Source: Saprospiraceae bacterium | GTDB lineage: Bacteria > Bacteroidota > Bacteroidia > Chitinophagales > Saprospiraceae | Length of the DNA: 64,000 bases | Direction of reading: 5' to 3' | Assembly (NCBI GenBank): GCA_016706365.1 | Contig: JADJJU010000011.1 | Location: 1 to 64,000 of the forward strand | Shown: positions 8,661-17,679 of the stretch, piece after piece | Layout of the letters: each line of letters opens with the position of its first letter | Numbering within the stretch: the stretch's first letter is position 1 | Translations under genes and position numbers: made by a program | The notes under the pieces: generated by a model | The model's database searches: none | Seen by the model: the letters and a program-made list of their open reading frames with translations, nothing else | Told to the model about the DNA's origin: nothing

Positions 8661-11129
8661 ATGATACAAAAAGGAACACTTCTTTTACTATTTCAAATCC
8701 TTTTCATACTCCCGGTTCTTGCACAGCTCAGCGGTAAAATCACTGACACTGCCGGAGAAGCTTTGCCATTTGCCTCCGTATTAATCAAAGGAACTACCAA
8801 AGGTACCACTGCCAATGCAGAAGGAAAATTCACACTCCAGCTCCAAAAAGGTAAGCATCAACTCGTCTTCCAATACATCGGTTATCTGCAAAAAACTGTA
8901 GAAGTAGACATTGCAGACAGTCCGGTCAACCTTGACATTGCCTTAAAAGAAGAAATTTATAATATTGCTGAAGTGGAAATCAAAGCCAATGCTGAAGACC
9001 CCGCCTATGCCATCATCAGAAAAGCAATGGCAAAAAGGCCCGAGTACAAAAAAGAAGTCAATGGATTCGGATGCAATGTGTATATAAAAGGTGTGGTTAA
9101 ATTCCTCAATGCGCCGGAGAAATTTATGGGTCGCGATCTGGGCAACCTGGGTGGTATTTTGGACTCCACGCGAAAAGGCGTCATCTATCTTTCAGAATCC
9201 GAAACACAATTTTTCTTCGAGCAACCGGATAAGATCAAAGAGATCATGGTCTCCAGCAAAGTAAGCGGAAATGATAATGGCTTTTCTTTCAATCGGGCCA
9301 GTCTGATGAATTTCAATTTCAATGAAAACACAATGGAATTTGGCAGGGCAATCGTCAATCCGATCGGGTCCAATGCTATGCAATATTATAAATATCGATT
9401 GATTCGCAGCTACTACGATGAGGAGAATAGGCAAATCAATGAAATCGAAGTCATCCCAAGTCGTTCAGAAGATCCGGCTTTCAGAGGGAATATTTATATC
9501 ATGGAGGGATCCTGGACGGTCCACAGCACAGATTTGTTTCTCACAAAAGGTGCTATGAAGCTGGAAGCGTTTGATACGGTGTTTGTAAAACAGCAATATG
9601 TGCCTAATCAAGCGGTTAATGCCTGGTCACTCTTTTCTCAAACTTTATCCTTCCGGGCCGGAGCTTTTACCTTCAAGGTGGCAGGAGATTTCACAGCCGT
9701 TTATTCTGAATATGATATCAACAGAGCATTCGAAAAAGGATTCTTCGGAGCTGAAGTTCTTACAGTTTTGTCTGAATCCAACCAAAAAGAGGCTGATTAC
9801 TGGGATCAGATTCGCCCCATGCCACTCACGGAAGAAGAAGAAATAGACTATGTCAAAAAGGACAGTCTGGCCATTCTCTGGGAATCAAAACCATTCATGG
9901 ATTCCATGGACCGGCGGAGTAATAAATTCCGAATCACCAATTTAATTACAGGCTATACCTACCGCAATTCCTTCAAAAGATACAGCGTTCGCAGTGAATT
10001 CTACAGCAATTGGTTTAATCCCGTACAGGGCTTTTCAGCAGGGTATCAGACTTTGTACAACCGTACGTGGAAAGATCGTCCGGGTAAATTTTTCAATATC
10101 GGTGGCGGTTTGCAATATGGATTTTCAGATAAAATCCTTAGGTTCAAAGCGAGTTCCGCGATTGGATTTAATGCGATTGACAGAACACAATTCCGGATTT
10201 CTGCGGGGAATGAAGTGGTAGACTTCAATGATAGGGAAGCCTTATCCCCATTTTTCAATGCCGTTGTAAGTTTGCTTCCAGAAAAAAGTGTGATCCGATG
10301 GTACAATCGTCAACATTTGCGCCTCAGCGGATCCGGTGAATTTGTCAATGGTCTTAGATGGGAAGCGAGCGCCGGAGTTGAAAAACGTGTACAGCTTAAT
10401 AACACAAGTAACTATTCATTTGTCCGTGGAGAAGATTATGCGTCCAATAATGATCTCGGCAGATCAGATGGAGATGTCAATCTTGAAAACAATCAAATTT
10501 TCAAATACAGGACATCCTTGCGCTGGGTACCAGGCCAGAAATTCATGAGATATCCCAACCGTAAAATATCACAGGGTTCGAATTATCCTGTCTTTCAATT
10601 TACATACACTGGAGGATTTTATCAGAACGATTCTAAGGATCAGATGCATCATCTCTCAATTTCTGTCCGTAAGAATGAGATCTGGTCAACTCTGGCCGGA
10701 GATTTGAGTTTCAGGCTGGAGGCGGGCTTCTTCCTTGACGAGCCTGAATATTTTCATGATTATACACACTTCTCAGGAATGGAAACCTGGCTGGTAAATC
10801 CGGATGTCTTCTCCCGTGGGTTCAAACTTCTCCCCTTCTACACTCACAGCACTTCCAAGGCCCACTTCCAGGCCCATGTCAATTGGAATGACAACAGCTG
10901 GTTATTTGACAAACTGCCACTCATTCGCAAGCTGGGCTTTAATCTGATCTATGGCGCAGACTATCTCTATACCTCAGAAAAAGGTCACTGGAACGAATTT
11001 TCAATCGGAATTGACAGAATCGGCTGGAGCGTTATCCGCCCATTAAGAGTGGAATTTGCAGTCGCATTGGAGAATGGAGTTTATAGTGATTTCGGTGTGA
11101 AGCTGGGGATGAGTTTGCCGTTTGATTAA
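8661..11129 (+). CDS. DUF5686 family outer-membrane protein with carboxypeptidase-regulatory-like domain
   Basis: An 822-residue intact protein. A signal peptide (cleavage near VLAQ, residue 21) is followed by a CarboxypepD_reg-like beta-sandwich (residues about 22-105; LSGKITDTAGEALPFASVLIKGT). A linker with AYAIIRKAMAKRPEYKKEV is the usual start of the DUF5686 region, and the long C-terminal part is rich in alternating aromatic strands, ending LGMSLPFD, consistent with a beta-barrel. Such proteins are common in Bacteroidota outer membranes next to TonB-type systems, but there is no TonB plug here and the substrate is unknown. The gene ends 6 bp from a convergent small membrane-protein gene. 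No promoter motif of the consensus type is evident. Confidence 0.88.
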   Translation: MIQKGTLLLLFQILFILPVLAQLSGKITDTAGEALPFASVLIKGTTKGTTANAEGKFTLQLQKGKHQLVFQYIGYLQKTVEVDIADSPVNLDIALKEEIYNIAEVEIKANAEDPAYAIIRKAMAKRPEYKKEVNGFGCNVYIKGVVKFLNAPEKFMGRDLGNLGGILDSTRKGVIYLSESETQFFFEQPDKIKEIMVSSKVSGNDNGFSFNRASLMNFNFNENTMEFGRAIVNPIGSNAMQYYKYRLIRSYYDEENRQINEIEVIPSRSEDPAFRGNIYIMEGSWTVHSTDLFLTKGAMKLEAFDTVFVKQQYVPNQAVNAWSLFSQTLSFRAGAFTFKVAGDFTAVYSEYDINRAFEKGFFGAEVLTVLSESNQKEADYWDQIRPMPLTEEEEIDYVKKDSLAILWESKPFMDSMDRRSNKFRITNLITGYTYRNSFKRYSVRSEFYSNWFNPVQGFSAGYQTLYNRTWKDRPGKFFNIGGGLQYGFSDKILRFKASSAIGFNAIDRTQFRISAGNEVVDFNDREALSPFFNAVVSLLPEKSVIRWYNRQHLRLSGSGEFVNGLRWEASAGVEKRVQLNNTSNYSFVRGEDYASNNDLGRSDGDVNLENNQIFKYRTSLRWVPGQKFMRYPNRKISQGSNYPVFQFTYTGGFYQNDSKDQMHHLSISVRKNEIWSTLAGDLSFRLEAGFFLDEPEYFHDYTHFSGMETWLVNPDVFSRGFKLLPFYTHSTSKAHFQAHVNWNDNSWLFDKLPLIRKLGFNLIYGADYLYTSEKGHWNEFSIGIDRIGWSVIRPLRVEFAVALENGVYSDFGVKLGMSLPFD

Positions 11130-11135
11130 ATCAGC

Positions 11136-11360
11136 CTACTCCTCTTCAAAATTCACCCTGGACATCACAATCAGTGCTATTCCAAAAAATATCATAAATA
11201 ATTTGATAATAAATCCCGCCAATGGACCAAATACATCGATCCAGCTGAGAAACATAAATCGCATTCCAATCAGAGAAAGCACTAAGGACAGAAAGCCCAG
11301 AATCAGGGAAACAAACCCGGCAAGGGTCCACCAGGGATTTTGATATATGGATTTTAACAT
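11136..11360 (-). CDS. Small two-helix membrane protein
   Basis: 74 residues, MLKSIYQNPWW at the start and NFEEE at the end, with two hydrophobic segments (about residues 12-32 and 44-66), so a small integral inner-membrane protein. It is convergent with the DUF5686 gene, the two stops being 6 bp apart. The composition (Trp/Phe/Ile helices, charged tail) argues for a real gene rather than a shadow frame. Function not recognised. Confidence 0.65.
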   Translation of the reverse strand: MLKSIYQNPWWTLAGFVSLILGFLSLVLSLIGMRFMFLSWIDVFGPLAGFIIKLFMIFFGIALIVMSRVNFEEE

Positions 11361-11604
11361 GCGGCAAAGGTAAATGTATTTATCGTTTTTTGGGTTAATC
11401 GGTTAATCGATAACAGCCAGTGGAACAACCGGGTTGTCGGAAGCAGCCTGTTTTTTGGATCTCCGACTTTGGCTTCTAGCTTCTGGCCTCTGGCTCCTGG
11501 CTTCTGGCAACAGTGGGAGGAAGGGATTGAGGAGTTTAGAAGGTTAGAAGGTTAGTTAACTGCCAGGGAAAAGCCGTTTTCTGCCGGGATAGTAGAGTTG
11601 CAAA

Positions 11605-11650
11605 GATTTTCTCGTAGGGGCGCACGGCCGTGCGCCCCTACGAGAAAATC
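11605..11650. repeat. 46-bp perfect palindrome
   Basis: The two 23-nt halves are exact reverse complements with no loop, centred between 11627 and 11628, with a core GTAGGGGCGCACGG / CCGTGCGCCCCTAC. A degenerate relative (AGGGGCGCACAGCCGTGCG) is at 21817-21835. It lies in the gene-free stretch 11361-12210, which also holds low-complexity GCTTCTGGC words (11460-11520) and the repeats listed separately. Confidence 0.85.
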
Positions 11651-11698
11651 AAACGTGGATGCTGATGTTAAATGAGAATCAACAGATTAGTTAGCTCA

Positions 11699-11800
11699 AG
11701 CCCTGAAAGGGCGACATATGTTAGCGAGGCGGTGAAGCCCCTCGCGAAAAGCCGGTGGGAAATACACGAACCACCAATCATTATGAGACCAGATCGAGAA
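11699..11800. repeat. Hairpin-bearing intergenic repeat candidate
   Basis: Contains GCCCT-gaa-AGGGC (11700-11712) and GCGAGG/CCTCGC (about 11724-11746) hairpins followed by a tail with no coding potential. The layout resembles dispersed intergenic repeats that I associate with Bacteroidota genomes, but only one copy is in this window, so its repeat status is inference. Confidence 0.4.
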
Positions 11801-12007
11801 AAGGTAATTTGGTTAATTTAATCGAATATCGAAAACAGCCCTCGAAATAAATTTAGGCAAAAGGCACAAAGGAATTGAGTAACCACACTCTACACCCACA
11901 CTTCGATTAACCGCTTAACCAAATAACCGAACTGCTTTGATTAAAAGATGGTATGTTCGAATAAATAATCTCACTCCCATTAAGCCTCCCTCGCCTATGA
12001 GCGCCAG

Positions 12008-12128
12008 CTGTCACCTCCGAAATAAAATGGCTGCTTCGCAGTCATTTTATTTCGGAGACGTCACATTTCACGGCTTGTCCCGTGAAATTCGTCACTTTTT
12101 CTTTGCATAGCAAAGAAAAAAAGTCACC
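12008..12128 (-). repeat. Modular hairpin array A
   Basis: Three hairpins in a row, separated by GTGAC words when read on the minus strand. First, TTTTTCTTTGC/GCAAAGAAAAA (12096-12106 with 12110-12120). Second, TTTCACGG/CCGTGAAA (12066-12073 with 12080-12087, loop gacaag on minus). Third, a 20-bp stem (12015-12034 with 12038-12057, loop 3 nt). The separators are GGTGAC, GTGACGAA, TGTGACGTCT and AGGTGAC. No ORF. It is related to the arrays near 17.3 and 22.0 kb by separator and loop sequence. Confidence 0.75.
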
Positions 12129-12210
12129 GAAGCACGACTAATCCCCCTTAAGATTCTATAACTTTATGCGTAGAATCCTTGTTCGATTAAATGTCACTTA
12201 GTAAACGCTC

Positions 12211-13062
12211 ATGCTCAAACTGATCGAATGTCCCCGAGATGCCATGCAAGGCATCAAACAGTTTATCGATACGGATTCCAAAGTCAGGTACATCAATCAA
12301 TTGCTCAAAGTAGGATATGACACACTGGACTTCGGGAGCTTCGTGTCACCTAAAGCCATTCCACAAATGAGGGATACTGAAGAGGTTCTCTCCAGACTCG
12401 ATCTGAAGCAAAATGCCACTAAATTACTCGCTATCGTTGCCAATACCCGCGGTGCTGAACAAGCACTAACGCATCCTGAAATCGCATATCTGGGGTATCC
12501 ATTTTCTATATCTGAAACATTTCAACTGAGAAATACTAACGCTACCATTTCGGAATCTACCGAACGGGTAGCCGAAATTCAATCGCTATGTGTGGCAAAA
12601 AACAGAGAATTGGTCGTATATATCTCCATGGGATTCGGAAATCCGTACGGTGACATCTGGAATGCCGATATCGTGTTGAAATGGGTGGAAAAACTGCATG
12701 AAATGGGAGTCAGAATTTTATCATTGTCTGATACCATTGGTGTAGCTAATCCCCAGAGCATCAAATACTTATTCTCAAATGTGATTCCAGCATATCCCGA
12801 TATTGAATTTGGAGCCCATTTGCACACCATGCCGCAAACATGGAGGGAAAAAGTGGAAGCAGCATATCATGCCGGTTGCAGAAGATTCGATTCAGCGATT
12901 AAAGGATATGGCGGATGCCCTATGGCTAAGGATGATTTGACAGGTAATATGCCTACAGAAAATCTAATTCAATACCTTGATGAAATCAATGCAGATATAG
13001 AAATCAACAGGAAAGCTTTCAATCAATCCATGGCTCTTGCATTAGAAATTTTTCCTCATTAA
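12211..13062 (+). CDS. Hydroxymethylglutaryl-CoA lyase
   Basis: 283 residues, the usual length for HMG-CoA lyase, which splits HMG-CoA to acetoacetate and acetyl-CoA in leucine breakdown. Seen: the N-terminal IECPRDAMQGI (counterpart of the R-D active-site motif), the metal-binding GAHLHT (residues about 205-210), and the catalytic cysteine loop YGGCPMAKDDLTGN (about 233-247), which is the variant typical of the HMGL-like family in this phylum. The related citramalate and isopropylmalate synthases are much longer, which argues against them. It is followed after 15 bp by a GNAT gene, so the two are probably co-transcribed. The symbol mvaB would fit, but I leave it open. Confidence 0.85.
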   Translation: MLKLIECPRDAMQGIKQFIDTDSKVRYINQLLKVGYDTLDFGSFVSPKAIPQMRDTEEVLSRLDLKQNATKLLAIVANTRGAEQALTHPEIAYLGYPFSISETFQLRNTNATISESTERVAEIQSLCVAKNRELVVYISMGFGNPYGDIWNADIVLKWVEKLHEMGVRILSLSDTIGVANPQSIKYLFSNVIPAYPDIEFGAHLHTMPQTWREKVEAAYHAGCRRFDSAIKGYGGCPMAKDDLTGNMPTENLIQYLDEINADIEINRKAFNQSMALALEIFPH

Positions 13063-13077
13063 ACCACAAAAACCTGA

Positions 13078-13512
13078 ATGCCAGTCATAGAAATTGAATT
13101 TGGAACGCCGGAATATGATGAATCTGTAGCACTGAGAGATACTATTCTCAGGAAGCCTCTGAATATGTCTTTCGATCCGGATGTGCTTGCCAAAGAATGG
13201 GCAGACATTCACCTCGGATATTATGATAATAATTTTGGACTGATGGGCTGTCTGATACTCAGCTCAGTGGACGAAAATACTATGAAAATGAGGCAAGTCG
13301 CTGTTGCAACCCGGGCGCAGGGATTAGGCATAGGGAAACAACTTGTCCTCGCATCAGAGGAAAAAGCTGCAGAATTGGGATATAATAAAATGATGTGGCA
13401 CGCCAGAGAAACCGCCATCCCATTCTATGAAAAGTTGGGATACAAAATTGTCGGAAAACCATTTACAGAAGTAAACATCCCGCATGCTAAAATGCAGAAA
13501 ACATTGAAATAA
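13078..13512 (+). CDS. GNAT family N-acetyltransferase
   Basis: 144 residues, a single GNAT fold. The acetyl-CoA pyrophosphate loop is RAQGLGIGKQL (residues about 79-89), preceded by the strand MKMRQVAV and followed by the C-terminal MMWHARETAIPFYEKLGYK block typical of the family. The acceptor is unknown. Closest in feel to the small ElaA/YitI-like acetyltransferases. The gene lies 15 bp after the HMG-CoA lyase gene and probably shares its transcript. Confidence 0.8.
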   Translation: MPVIEIEFGTPEYDESVALRDTILRKPLNMSFDPDVLAKEWADIHLGYYDNNFGLMGCLILSSVDENTMKMRQVAVATRAQGLGIGKQLVLASEEKAAELGYNKMMWHARETAIPFYEKLGYKIVGKPFTEVNIPHAKMQKTLK

Positions 13513-13551
13513 TGATATTTAGATAGTTGATAAAAATAGTGAACGCTAAAT

Positions 13552-13676
13552 CAACAAAATTACCCCGGATGGGGTACAATATGGATAACCCGGGGTAAAA
13601 CCCCGGGTACAAAAACCCAAACAAACTGTTTTGGCGTGCATTTTTGCTTAAAAAGTAAAAATCATGACAAAACAAG
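13552..13676. repeat. Double-hairpin dispersed repeat, copy 2
   Basis: TACCCC/GGGGTA hairpin (13561-13576), then the perfect ACCCGGGG-TAAAA-CCCCGGGT stem-loop (13588-13608), then TGTTTTGGCGT, ATTTTTGCTT and AATCATGACAAAACA. It matches 8395-8525 in order and largely in sequence, including the loop. It lies between the GNAT and nucleotidyltransferase genes. Confidence 0.75.
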
Positions 13677-13744
13677 AAACCTCAAATTCCGTTGAACGCA
13701 CTATAATTAAACACGAATCATAAACCTTATATAAAATCACAAAT

Positions 13745-14653
13745 ATGTCTTCAGAAAATAAAACAACACTAGTCATCCTCGCTGCCGGAATGGGCAGCCG
13801 TTATGGCGGATTGAAGCAATTGGACGACGTAGGGCCGAATGGTGAAACCATCATTGACTACTCCATCTATGATGCTTTACAGGCCGGATTCAATAAACTG
13901 GTTTTCATCATCAGAAACGAATTCCTGGATGCATTCAAAGAAAAAGTAACCAACAAATTTGCTCATCTGGCTGAAATCTATTTTGTCAATCAGGATGTGA
14001 ACACCCCCATTGATGGGGTTGATTTACATACTGACAGAACTAAACCCTGGGGAACAGGACATGCAGTTTTAGTCGCAAAAGATATCATCAGGGAACCGTT
14101 TGCAGTCATTAATGCTGATGATTTCTATGGCAGAAATGGATTTATGGAAATGGCTTCTTTCCTTAAAAACGAGGTCTCTCCCACTCAGCATGGAATCATA
14201 GGTTATGTGCTGAAAAACACACTCTCTGACAATGGTTATGTGTCCAGAGGAGTCTGCCAAATGGATGAAAACCACATGTTGACAGAAATCAATGAAAGGA
14301 CTAAAATTCGGAGAGTAGGTGACAAAGTATTGTATGAAGAGGGCGATAAAGCATTTGAAGTTCCTGATGATTCCCCGGTATCCATGAATTTCTGGGGATT
14401 TCATCACAGCATCTTTGATCATCTTTTAAGCGGCTTTTCAGAATTTGCCAAAAACAACACTGACAATTCAAAAGCTGAGTATTTCATCCCCCTCGTCGCC
14501 GATCATCTTGTAAACAATAATCTGGGACAATTCATCGTAAAGGTCTCCAACGATAAATGGTTCGGAGTCACCTACAAAGAAGACAAAGCAGACGTCACCG
14601 AAGCCCTCGCAAAACTGACAAAAGCAGGAGAATACCCAAGTCCATTATTTTAA
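13745..14653 (+). CDS. NDP-sugar nucleotidyltransferase family protein
   Basis: 302 residues. The N-terminal signature LAAGMGSRYGGLKQLDDVG (residues about 12-30) is a variant of the nucleotide-binding GxGxR...K loop of sugar-phosphate nucleotidyltransferases, and INADDFYG (about 120) supplies the metal-binding aspartate. Such enzymes join NTP and a sugar phosphate into NDP-sugar and pyrophosphate in the cytoplasm. The exact sugar cannot be read from the sequence, and no sugar pathway gene is adjacent. It lacks the left-handed helix acetyltransferase tail of GlmU-type enzymes. Confidence 0.85.
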   Translation: MSSENKTTLVILAAGMGSRYGGLKQLDDVGPNGETIIDYSIYDALQAGFNKLVFIIRNEFLDAFKEKVTNKFAHLAEIYFVNQDVNTPIDGVDLHTDRTKPWGTGHAVLVAKDIIREPFAVINADDFYGRNGFMEMASFLKNEVSPTQHGIIGYVLKNTLSDNGYVSRGVCQMDENHMLTEINERTKIRRVGDKVLYEEGDKAFEVPDDSPVSMNFWGFHHSIFDHLLSGFSEFAKNNTDNSKAEYFIPLVADHLVNNNLGQFIVKVSNDKWFGVTYKEDKADVTEALAKLTKAGEYPSPLF

Positions 14654-14797
14654 TGTTCAACCCCGGCGGGCGTTAGCCCGCAATTGACACACCCACACCA
14701 CCAAACTTTCACACCGGCTGTTCGCCAAAAGCTAATAGCCAACAGCTAATAGCGGCTGTTTCACTCCGATCAACCGCTTAACCGATTAACCGATCAA
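14654..14797. other. Spacer with hairpin and GGCTGTT words
   Basis: A GCGGGC-gtta-GCCCGC hairpin (14666-14681) 13 bp after the nucleotidyltransferase stop has no T run, so terminator function is doubtful. It is followed by two GGCTGTT words flanking AGCTAATAGC repeats (about 14705-14760) and a CAACCGCTTAACCGATTAACCG stretch similar to words near 11395-11410 and 11905-11930. Confidence 0.4.
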
Positions 14798-17242
14798 ATG
14801 ATCACCTGTGCTGACGTAATTCTTCCTATTGCTGTGCCTAAGGCCTATACCTTCAAAGTCCCTGAGGACCTGGAAGCCGGTCTCATGGTGGGAATGCGGG
14901 TCGAAGTTCAGTTTGGTAAACAGAAAATATACAGCGGTATCGTACAAAAGATTGAAAAACGGGATGTCAGAGACGACAAACTCAAATTCATTCTTGGCAG
15001 ACTCGATGACCAGCCTTTGATTCATCCTGTTCAAATGGATTTCTGGGTCTGGATGGCAAATTATTACTGCTGCACTATCGGGGAAGTTATGCTGGCTGCT
15101 TTACCAGGGGCACTTAAGCTGAATAGCGAAACTTTCCTTGTTTATAATCCTCAGCATTTACATGATCCTTCAACTTTGTCTGATGATTTATATCTCATTC
15201 AGGAGGCACTGAGTATTCAGGGGAGATTAAGAATACAGGATATTCATGAAATTCTGCAGAAGAAAATAATCTACAAAATCATTCAGGAAGCTGTTGAACT
15301 GGAGATTGCCTTCATCGAAGAAGAAGCCAGGCAAACTTACAAACCCCGACAAGCTGATTATGTGCGCCTGGCTTCCCAATACCGTGATCCTTCTACCTGG
15401 AATGATCTCTTTGCTTTGACTTCCCGTTCGGAAAAACAAACAAATACATTGCTGGCATATTTTCAACTGATCAAATCTCAGCCCACACTCAGTAAATCCA
15501 TGCTGATCAAACAAGCTCAAACAGATGCTACTGCCATAAAAGGGCTTTGTGATAAAGGAATTCTGGAAGTTTACTCATTGAGACAAAGCCGGTTGGAGCA
15601 ACAAACAGAAATGAAAGATCATCTGTTGCCAATGTCTGCCTACCAGCAGAAAAGCTATGTGCACCTGAGATCAGAATTAATGTTACATCAGGTAGTTTTG
15701 CTGAGAGGTATCACAGGCTCAGGAAAAACAAGAATTTATCAGGAGCTGATTCATGAAATTTTGACCAGCGGGGGCCAAATTTTATATTTGTTACCGGAGA
15801 TAAGCCTCACATCTCAAATGGAAATCCGTCTCCGGGAACAATATGGAGGAAGAATGCTTTCTTATCACTCCAGACTGAACGCCAATAAACGGGTTGAAAT
15901 CTGGCAAGCCATTTACAATGGGCATCAGTTAGTTGTAGGCGCCAGATCCTCTCTGCTTCTGCCTTTCAGAGATCTTCGCCTCATCATCATTGATGAAGAG
16001 CACGATCAATCTTACAAACAGCACGAACCCAATCCCCGATATCACGCCAGGGATGCAGCCATTTACCTGGCCCAACAAATTGGTGCCAAAGTAATCCTCG
16101 GAACCGCAACTCCTTCTATTGAATCTCTGTACATGGCAAAATCCGGAAAATTTGGCTATGTTGAAATGCTCGAACGATTTGGAAAAGCACAATTACCGGA
16201 ATTACAGCTGGTTGACTTAAGAAAAGCCAGACTTGAAAACAGAATGGTATCTATATTCACCAAAGATATGCTGGAGGAAATGGAAAAAACCTTCAACAGG
16301 CATCAAAAAGTCATTCTCTTTCAAAATCGGCGTGGATTCTCTCCGGTCCAGGAATGTACCGTCTGTCATTGGCGTGCAGAATGTATTCACTGCGATGTGA
16401 GTCTTACCCTGCACCAAAAAATGAATGCTCTAAAATGTCACTATTGCGGGTATAGTACACAGATATTTACAGCCTGTCCTGCTTGTGGTTCACTGGAACT
16501 TCAGTTGAAAGGATTTGGAACAGAGAAAATTGAGGAGGAAATCAAAATCTACTTTCCGGAAGCAAAGATAGCCAGAATGGATGCAGATAGTGTGAAAACT
16601 AAGATCCAGCTTGAACAAATTCTGGAGCAATTTGCAGAAGGCCAGATAGATATTCTCGTCGGCACTCAGATGATCACAAAAGGTCTTGACTTTGATGATG
16701 TCGGGCTTGTGGGAGTGCTAAGTGCTGATCATTCGCTTTATTTTCCTGATTTTCGGGCAAGTGAGCGCACATTTCAATTATTGACTCAGGTAAGTGGACG
16801 ATCGGGCAGAAGGGAAGAGCAAGGTAAAGTTTTGATTCAATCCAACAATACCGAGCATCCTGTTATAAAGGAATTCCTGGACCATGACTTAGACAGCTTT
16901 TATAAAAGGGAAATCCATGAACGTCAGGAATTTCATTATCCTCCATTCGTCAAATTGATCCAGATTACACTAAAACATAAAGAGCCTCAAAAGCTAAAAT
17001 ATGCAGCCGATCAATTAGCAATTTCTCTCAAGAAAACACTTGGCACAAGAGCCATTGGACCTGCGACTCCAGGGGTTCCACGAGTCCGCAATTTCTATTT
17101 AGCTACCATCTTGTTGAAGCTTGAACGCAAGCAAAAAATTCTGGATTTTGCCAAATCACAAACACTGATTCAGCTTTCTGCACTCCAAAAACATAAAGGG
17201 ATGTCCGGACTTCGCCATGTTATTGACGTCGATCCGGCTTAG
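14798..17242 (+). CDS. priA: Primosomal replication-restart helicase PriA
   Basis: 814 residues, full length. Domains in order: the N-terminal 3'-DNA-binding domain (ITCADVILPIAVPKAYTFKVP), the superfamily 2 helicase core with Walker A GITGSGKTRIY (about residue 304) and motif II DEEHDQSYKQHEP, then the PriA zinc region with eight cysteines (CTVCHWRAECIHC ... CHYCGYST ... CPACGS), and helicase motifs GTQMITKGLDFDDVGLV and VSGRSGRREEQG. PriA reloads the replisome at stalled forks. It is intact and sits alone on the plus strand between repeat-rich spacers. Confidence 0.97.
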   Translation: MITCADVILPIAVPKAYTFKVPEDLEAGLMVGMRVEVQFGKQKIYSGIVQKIEKRDVRDDKLKFILGRLDDQPLIHPVQMDFWVWMANYYCCTIGEVMLAALPGALKLNSETFLVYNPQHLHDPSTLSDDLYLIQEALSIQGRLRIQDIHEILQKKIIYKIIQEAVELEIAFIEEEARQTYKPRQADYVRLASQYRDPSTWNDLFALTSRSEKQTNTLLAYFQLIKSQPTLSKSMLIKQAQTDATAIKGLCDKGILEVYSLRQSRLEQQTEMKDHLLPMSAYQQKSYVHLRSELMLHQVVLLRGITGSGKTRIYQELIHEILTSGGQILYLLPEISLTSQMEIRLREQYGGRMLSYHSRLNANKRVEIWQAIYNGHQLVVGARSSLLLPFRDLRLIIIDEEHDQSYKQHEPNPRYHARDAAIYLAQQIGAKVILGTATPSIESLYMAKSGKFGYVEMLERFGKAQLPELQLVDLRKARLENRMVSIFTKDMLEEMEKTFNRHQKVILFQNRRGFSPVQECTVCHWRAECIHCDVSLTLHQKMNALKCHYCGYSTQIFTACPACGSLELQLKGFGTEKIEEEIKIYFPEAKIARMDADSVKTKIQLEQILEQFAEGQIDILVGTQMITKGLDFDDVGLVGVLSADHSLYFPDFRASERTFQLLTQVSGRSGRREEQGKVLIQSNNTEHPVIKEFLDHDLDSFYKREIHERQEFHYPPFVKLIQITLKHKEPQKLKYAADQLAISLKKTLGTRAIGPATPGVPRVRNFYLATILLKLERKQKILDFAKSQTLIQLSALQKHKGMSGLRHVIDVDPA

Positions 17243-17277
17243 AAGAATAGTGGCTTTTGGGCTGTCGTCGTCGGACG

Positions 17278-17398
17278 GGGTGATGTCTTGCTCCACCTGC
17301 GGTTTGAAAGGTGATGTTTTTTCAGGGAACATGCCCTGAAAAAGTGATGTCTTTAAATTTTCAGCAGCTTCGCTTTGAATGTATAAAGGTGATGGCTG
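17278..17398 (+). repeat. Modular hairpin array B
   Basis: Reads GGTGATGTCTT, a CACCTGCGG.TTGAAAGG block, GGTGATG, a perfect 10-bp hairpin TTTTTCAGGG/CCCTGAAAAA (17318-17327 with 17334-17343, loop aacatg), AGTGATGTCTTT, a weaker TTTTCAGCAGCTTCGCTTTGAA stem region, then AGGTGATGG. Order and words match array C at 21935-22083, and the hairpin loop matches array A. It lies just after priA. Confidence 0.75.
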
Positions 17399-17679
17399 AC
17401 GCGAAGACGAGGAAGCAGCTTCTCTCCGGCTGTTCCTCGCAGCTCGAAGCTCTCAGCTCGAAGCGTCTTCTCCTGGCTGTTCTCCTTTCCCTTCCAAGGG
17501 AAAGCTCGGGATAGGGTTCGCACACTCACTCTGAACGCTCACCCGGCTGTTTGCCAGAAGCTAGGACCAAGAAGCCAGAAGCGGCTGTTTGGCTGTTTAC
17601 TTGTGACTTGTAGCTTGCAGCTTCTTCCGGGCTGTTCAACCAGCAACCAGCAACTAGCAACCAGCAACTAGCAACCAGC
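17399..17679. repeat. Low-complexity spacer rich in GGCTGTT, GAAGC and CCAGCAAC words
   Basis: Gene-free. It contains at least five GGCTGTT heptamers (for example near 17428, 17475, 17546, 17583 and 17628), alternating with AGCTTGCAGCTTC-type runs, and ends in an approximate CAACCAGCAACTAG repeat (about 17636-17680). The vocabulary is that of the array after groEL at 63.3 kb. Confidence 0.55.

Noticed and set aside
14069..14422. 117-residue minus-strand open frame inside the nucleotidyltransferase gene
   Set aside because: Antisense shadow of a gene with clear motifs; no supporting features.
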